A DNA stretch of 16,868 bases from Candidatus Omnitrophota bacterium (lineage in GTDB: Bacteria > Omnitrophota > Gorgyraeia > Gygaellales > Profunditerraquicolaceae): positions 1-16,868 of the forward strand of contig JAQUON010000016.1 of NCBI GenBank assembly GCA_028717045.1, written 5' to 3'. Below, one piece after another: positions 14,577 to 16,868 of the stretch (position 1 is its first letter; each line of letters starts with the position of its first letter). The translations under genes were made by a program, and so were the position numbers. The notes under the pieces were generated by a model, which ran no database searches, was not told where the DNA came from, and worked only from the letters and a program-made list of their open reading frames with translations.

Positions 14577-16868
14577 ATGAATGCAAAAGCGATAATTGCG
14601 GTTATGGGGATGCACTGCGCAAGCTGCGTGGCGACTATCGAAAAAACATTAATGCGCCTTAACGGCGTAACAGGCGTAAATGTAAATTTTAACAGCGAAA
14701 AGGCTTTTGTCGAATACGACGATTCAAAAGTGAGCCTGGCACAACTGCATCAGGCGATTAGGGGTGCCGGCTATAGGACCTTGAAGCCGGATGAAATTCC
14801 CGCGGCAGGAGAAAAGGAAGTTTTGTATCTTAAGGTCATCGGCATGGACAACCCGCATTGCCTCAGCACGGTGAATGCCGCGTTAAAGAGGCTTAAGGGG
14901 ATACAAAAGCTTGAGCTCTCCATAGCTCAAAAGGCCAAAATCCAATACGACAGTTCCGTTATTACTGCAGGAAGGATCGTAGCAGCGATAAAGCAGGCAG
15001 GATATGTGGCGGTTGATGAGCGTGATTCAACCGACCTTGAGAAAAGAGCGCGCGCAAGGGAAATAACCGGTTACAGGGGGAGGTTTATCCTCTCCCTTTT
15101 ATTTTCGCTGCCGCTTGTGTATCTTACCATGGGGCCGCAGCTTGGGTTTCCCGTGCCCGCAATAACTGCCTCGCATCTTGCCTTAGCCCAATTTGCGCTT
15201 GTGACGCCTGCCATGGTCCTGGGGTATCAATTCTTTCAAAAAGGTGTTATTGCGGTGCTCAAGGCAAGGACCGCTACTATGGATACGCTTGTGACGCTGG
15301 GCGTGGGAGCTGCGTATCTTTATAGCCTATATATTTCGATTGCGATATGGTCGGGCGTGGGAGGATTGAGCGCACATAACTTATATTATGAAACTGCCGG
15401 ATTTCTTATTACCTTTATTCTGCTTGGCAAGTTACTGGAAGCTACCGCCAAAGGAAAAACCTCCGAGGCCATAAGAAACCTTATGGGCTTACGGCCTAAG
15501 ACTGCAGTGGTATATAGGGAAGGGGTGGAGAAAGAAGTAGCCATAGAGGATGTAGCGGTAGGAGACGTGATCGTGGTAAAGCCTGGACAGAGGATCCCTG
15601 TTGATGGCATGGTGCTTGACGGGTATTCAAGCGTTGATGAATCGATGGTGACAGGCGAAAGCCTGCCTGTGGAGAAAACGAAAGGTTCCGCAGTAGTAGG
15701 GGGCACTATCAATAAAACAGGGTCTTTTAGGTTTAAGGCAACCAAAGTCGGTAAAGATACTGTGCTGGCCCAGATTATCCGGTTAATCGAAGAGGCGCAA
15801 GGCTCAAAAGCCCCCATACAGGAACTGGCGGATATCGTTTCAGCGTATTTTGTCCCCGCTGTGGTTTTAATCGCCGGGCTTGCGTTTCTGATATGGCTCA
15901 TTGCAGGGGAAAGTTTTATTTTTGCGCTCACCGTTTTTATTTCTGTCTTGATCATTGCCTGCCCCTGCGCGCTGGGCCTGGCTACCCCGACCGCTATTAT
16001 GGTGGCTACCGGGATCGCTGCCCAGCACGGGATATTGATAAAAAATGCAAATGCGCTACAGTCAACCCATCGCCTCAACGCGTTAGTCTTTGATAAGACA
16101 GGAACGCTGACAAAAGGGGTCCCTGAATTGACCGACGTGGTCTCTTACGATAAGGACGAATACGACGTACTCATGCTGGCTGCTTCTGCGGAGAAGAATT
16201 CCGAACATGCCCTTGCCGGGGCAATCGTTAACAACGCGCGTGCCAACAATATCCGGCTTAACGCAGCCCAGCATTTCCAGGCTATCCCGGGTAAAGGGTT
16301 GAGCGCACAGGTAGAAGGTGAATCTGTCCTGTTGGGCAACCGCGCCCTTATGGAAGAGAATGCGATTGACATCTCTAAGGCCAAAAGCGTTCTCGCGCAG
16401 TTTGAGAACCAGGGCAAAACTGCGATACTGCTTGCCTGCGGGAAGAAATTGATTGGCGTATTGGCAATAGCCGATACGATTAAAGACCACTCCAGGCAGG
16501 CAATTGCCGCCCTGCAAAGAATGGGCAAAGAAATCATAATGATTACGGGCGACAACCATACTACTGCCTTAGCCATTGCCCGCCAGGCAGGAATAGAAAA
16601 GGTGTTGGCACAGGTATTGCCCCAGCGTAAGGCGGAAGAAATAAAGAAACTGCAAGCCAAAGGCATAAAGACCGGGATGGTGGGGGATGGGGTCAACGAT
16701 GCCCCGGCATTAGCGCAGGCAGACGTCGGCATCGCCATCGGTACCGGCACCGATATTGCGATTGAAGCAGGGGATATTCTTTTAATCAAGGATGACCTGC
16801 GGGATGTGGTGGTAGCGTTCGATATTTCACGCTATGCCTTCCGGAAGATAAAACAGAACCTATTTTGG
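14577..16868 (+). CDS. copA: P1B-type copper-translocating ATPase, 3' end outside window
   Basis: Partial gene, 764 codons with no stop; full-length relatives are about 800-830, so only the last transmembrane part is missing. It would pump Cu(I) out of the cytoplasm. N-terminal metal domain 1 has GMHCASC (C14, C17). Domain 2 has GMDNPHC (89-95), with the first cysteine replaced by N92. The membrane metal site is CPC (462-464). Actuator TGES is at 359-362, phosphorylation motif DKTGT at 506-510 (D506), TGDN at 657-660 and hinge GDGVNDAP at 703-710. The usual SEHPLA of the nucleotide domain reads SEHALA (542-547); the histidine (H544) is kept. The ATG lies four bases after the permease stop with only a weak AGGGA before it, so translation is probably coupled. 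Confidence 0.93.
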   Translation, partial: MNAKAIIAVMGMHCASCVATIEKTLMRLNGVTGVNVNFNSEKAFVEYDDSKVSLAQLHQAIRGAGYRTLKPDEIPAAGEKEVLYLKVIGMDNPHCLSTVNAALKRLKGIQKLELSIAQKAKIQYDSSVITAGRIVAAIKQAGYVAVDERDSTDLEKRARAREITGYRGRFILSLLFSLPLVYLTMGPQLGFPVPAITASHLALAQFALVTPAMVLGYQFFQKGVIAVLKARTATMDTLVTLGVGAAYLYSLYISIAIWSGVGGLSAHNLYYETAGFLITFILLGKLLEATAKGKTSEAIRNLMGLRPKTAVVYREGVEKEVAIEDVAVGDVIVVKPGQRIPVDGMVLDGYSSVDESMVTGESLPVEKTKGSAVVGGTINKTGSFRFKATKVGKDTVLAQIIRLIEEAQGSKAPIQELADIVSAYFVPAVVLIAGLAFLIWLIAGESFIFALTVFISVLIIACPCALGLATPTAIMVATGIAAQHGILIKNANALQSTHRLNALVFDKTGTLTKGVPELTDVVSYDKDEYDVLMLAASAEKNSEHALAGAIVNNARANNIRLNAAQHFQAIPGKGLSAQVEGESVLLGNRALMEENAIDISKAKSVLAQFENQGKTAILLACGKKLIGVLAIADTIKDHSRQAIAALQRMGKEIIMITGDNHTTALAIARQAGIEKVLAQVLPQRKAEEIKKLQAKGIKTGMVGDGVNDAPALAQADVGIAIGTGTDIAIEAGDILLIKDDLRDVVVAFDISRYAFRKIKQNLFW

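Overview
The window reads as chromosomal DNA of a Gram-negative bacterium. It encodes an outer-membrane TolC-type channel, a periplasmic adaptor and an inner-membrane RND pump. Genes are packed on the + strand with very short gaps or overlaps, and base composition looks even throughout. I see no insertion sequence, phage gene, tRNA, rRNA or CRISPR array. The lineage is uncertain. The gene content would fit an uncultivated phylum such as Omnitrophota or Nitrospirota, or a deltaproteobacterial-type lineage, but I cannot decide from sequence alone. No gene on the - strand is convincing.

Region 1 (1-6675) is a six-gene sulfur amino-acid operon: metY, cysK, metX, metW, a CBS-domain cystathionine beta-synthase, and a cystathionine gamma-lyase/synthase. 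MetX acylates homoserine. MetY uses the acyl-homoserine and sulfide to make homocysteine. CysK makes cysteine from O-acetylserine and sulfide. The CBS/CGL pair can convert homocysteine and serine through cystathionine to cysteine. The operon therefore covers direct sulfhydrylation to both thiols plus the homocysteine-to-cysteine direction. No serine acetyltransferase (cysE) is present here. A long hairpin lies just upstream of the metY ribosome binding site.

Region 2 (6676-13162) is a copper/silver efflux operon with its own near-consensus promoter. A six-G operator-like tract for a CsoR-type repressor sits inside the promoter spacer. The order is csoR, a TolC/CusC-like channel, a CusB-like adaptor, CusA, and an exported YHS-domain protein. 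CsoR carries the Cys-His-Cys copper site and CusA carries the three copper-binding methionines, so Cu(I)/Ag(I) is the likely substrate. The CusB homologue appears to lack most of the barrel-sandwich (lipoyl-like) domain. CusA has an enlarged TM7 region and an altered set of proton-relay residues.

Region 3 (13163-16868) starts with a 141-base gap holding a repeat pair and a second promoter whose predicted start falls at the next gene's ATG, which suggests a leaderless transcript. It drives an ArsB/NhaD-type permease and, four bases later, a P1B-type copper ATPase (copA). The window cuts copA off near its C-terminus. Its second metal-binding domain has lost one of the two cysteines.

The families are all known. 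The unusual parts are details of architecture: the reduced CusB, the altered CusA, an ArsB/NhaD permease linked to copA, the leaderless promoter, and a compact two-way sulfur operon.
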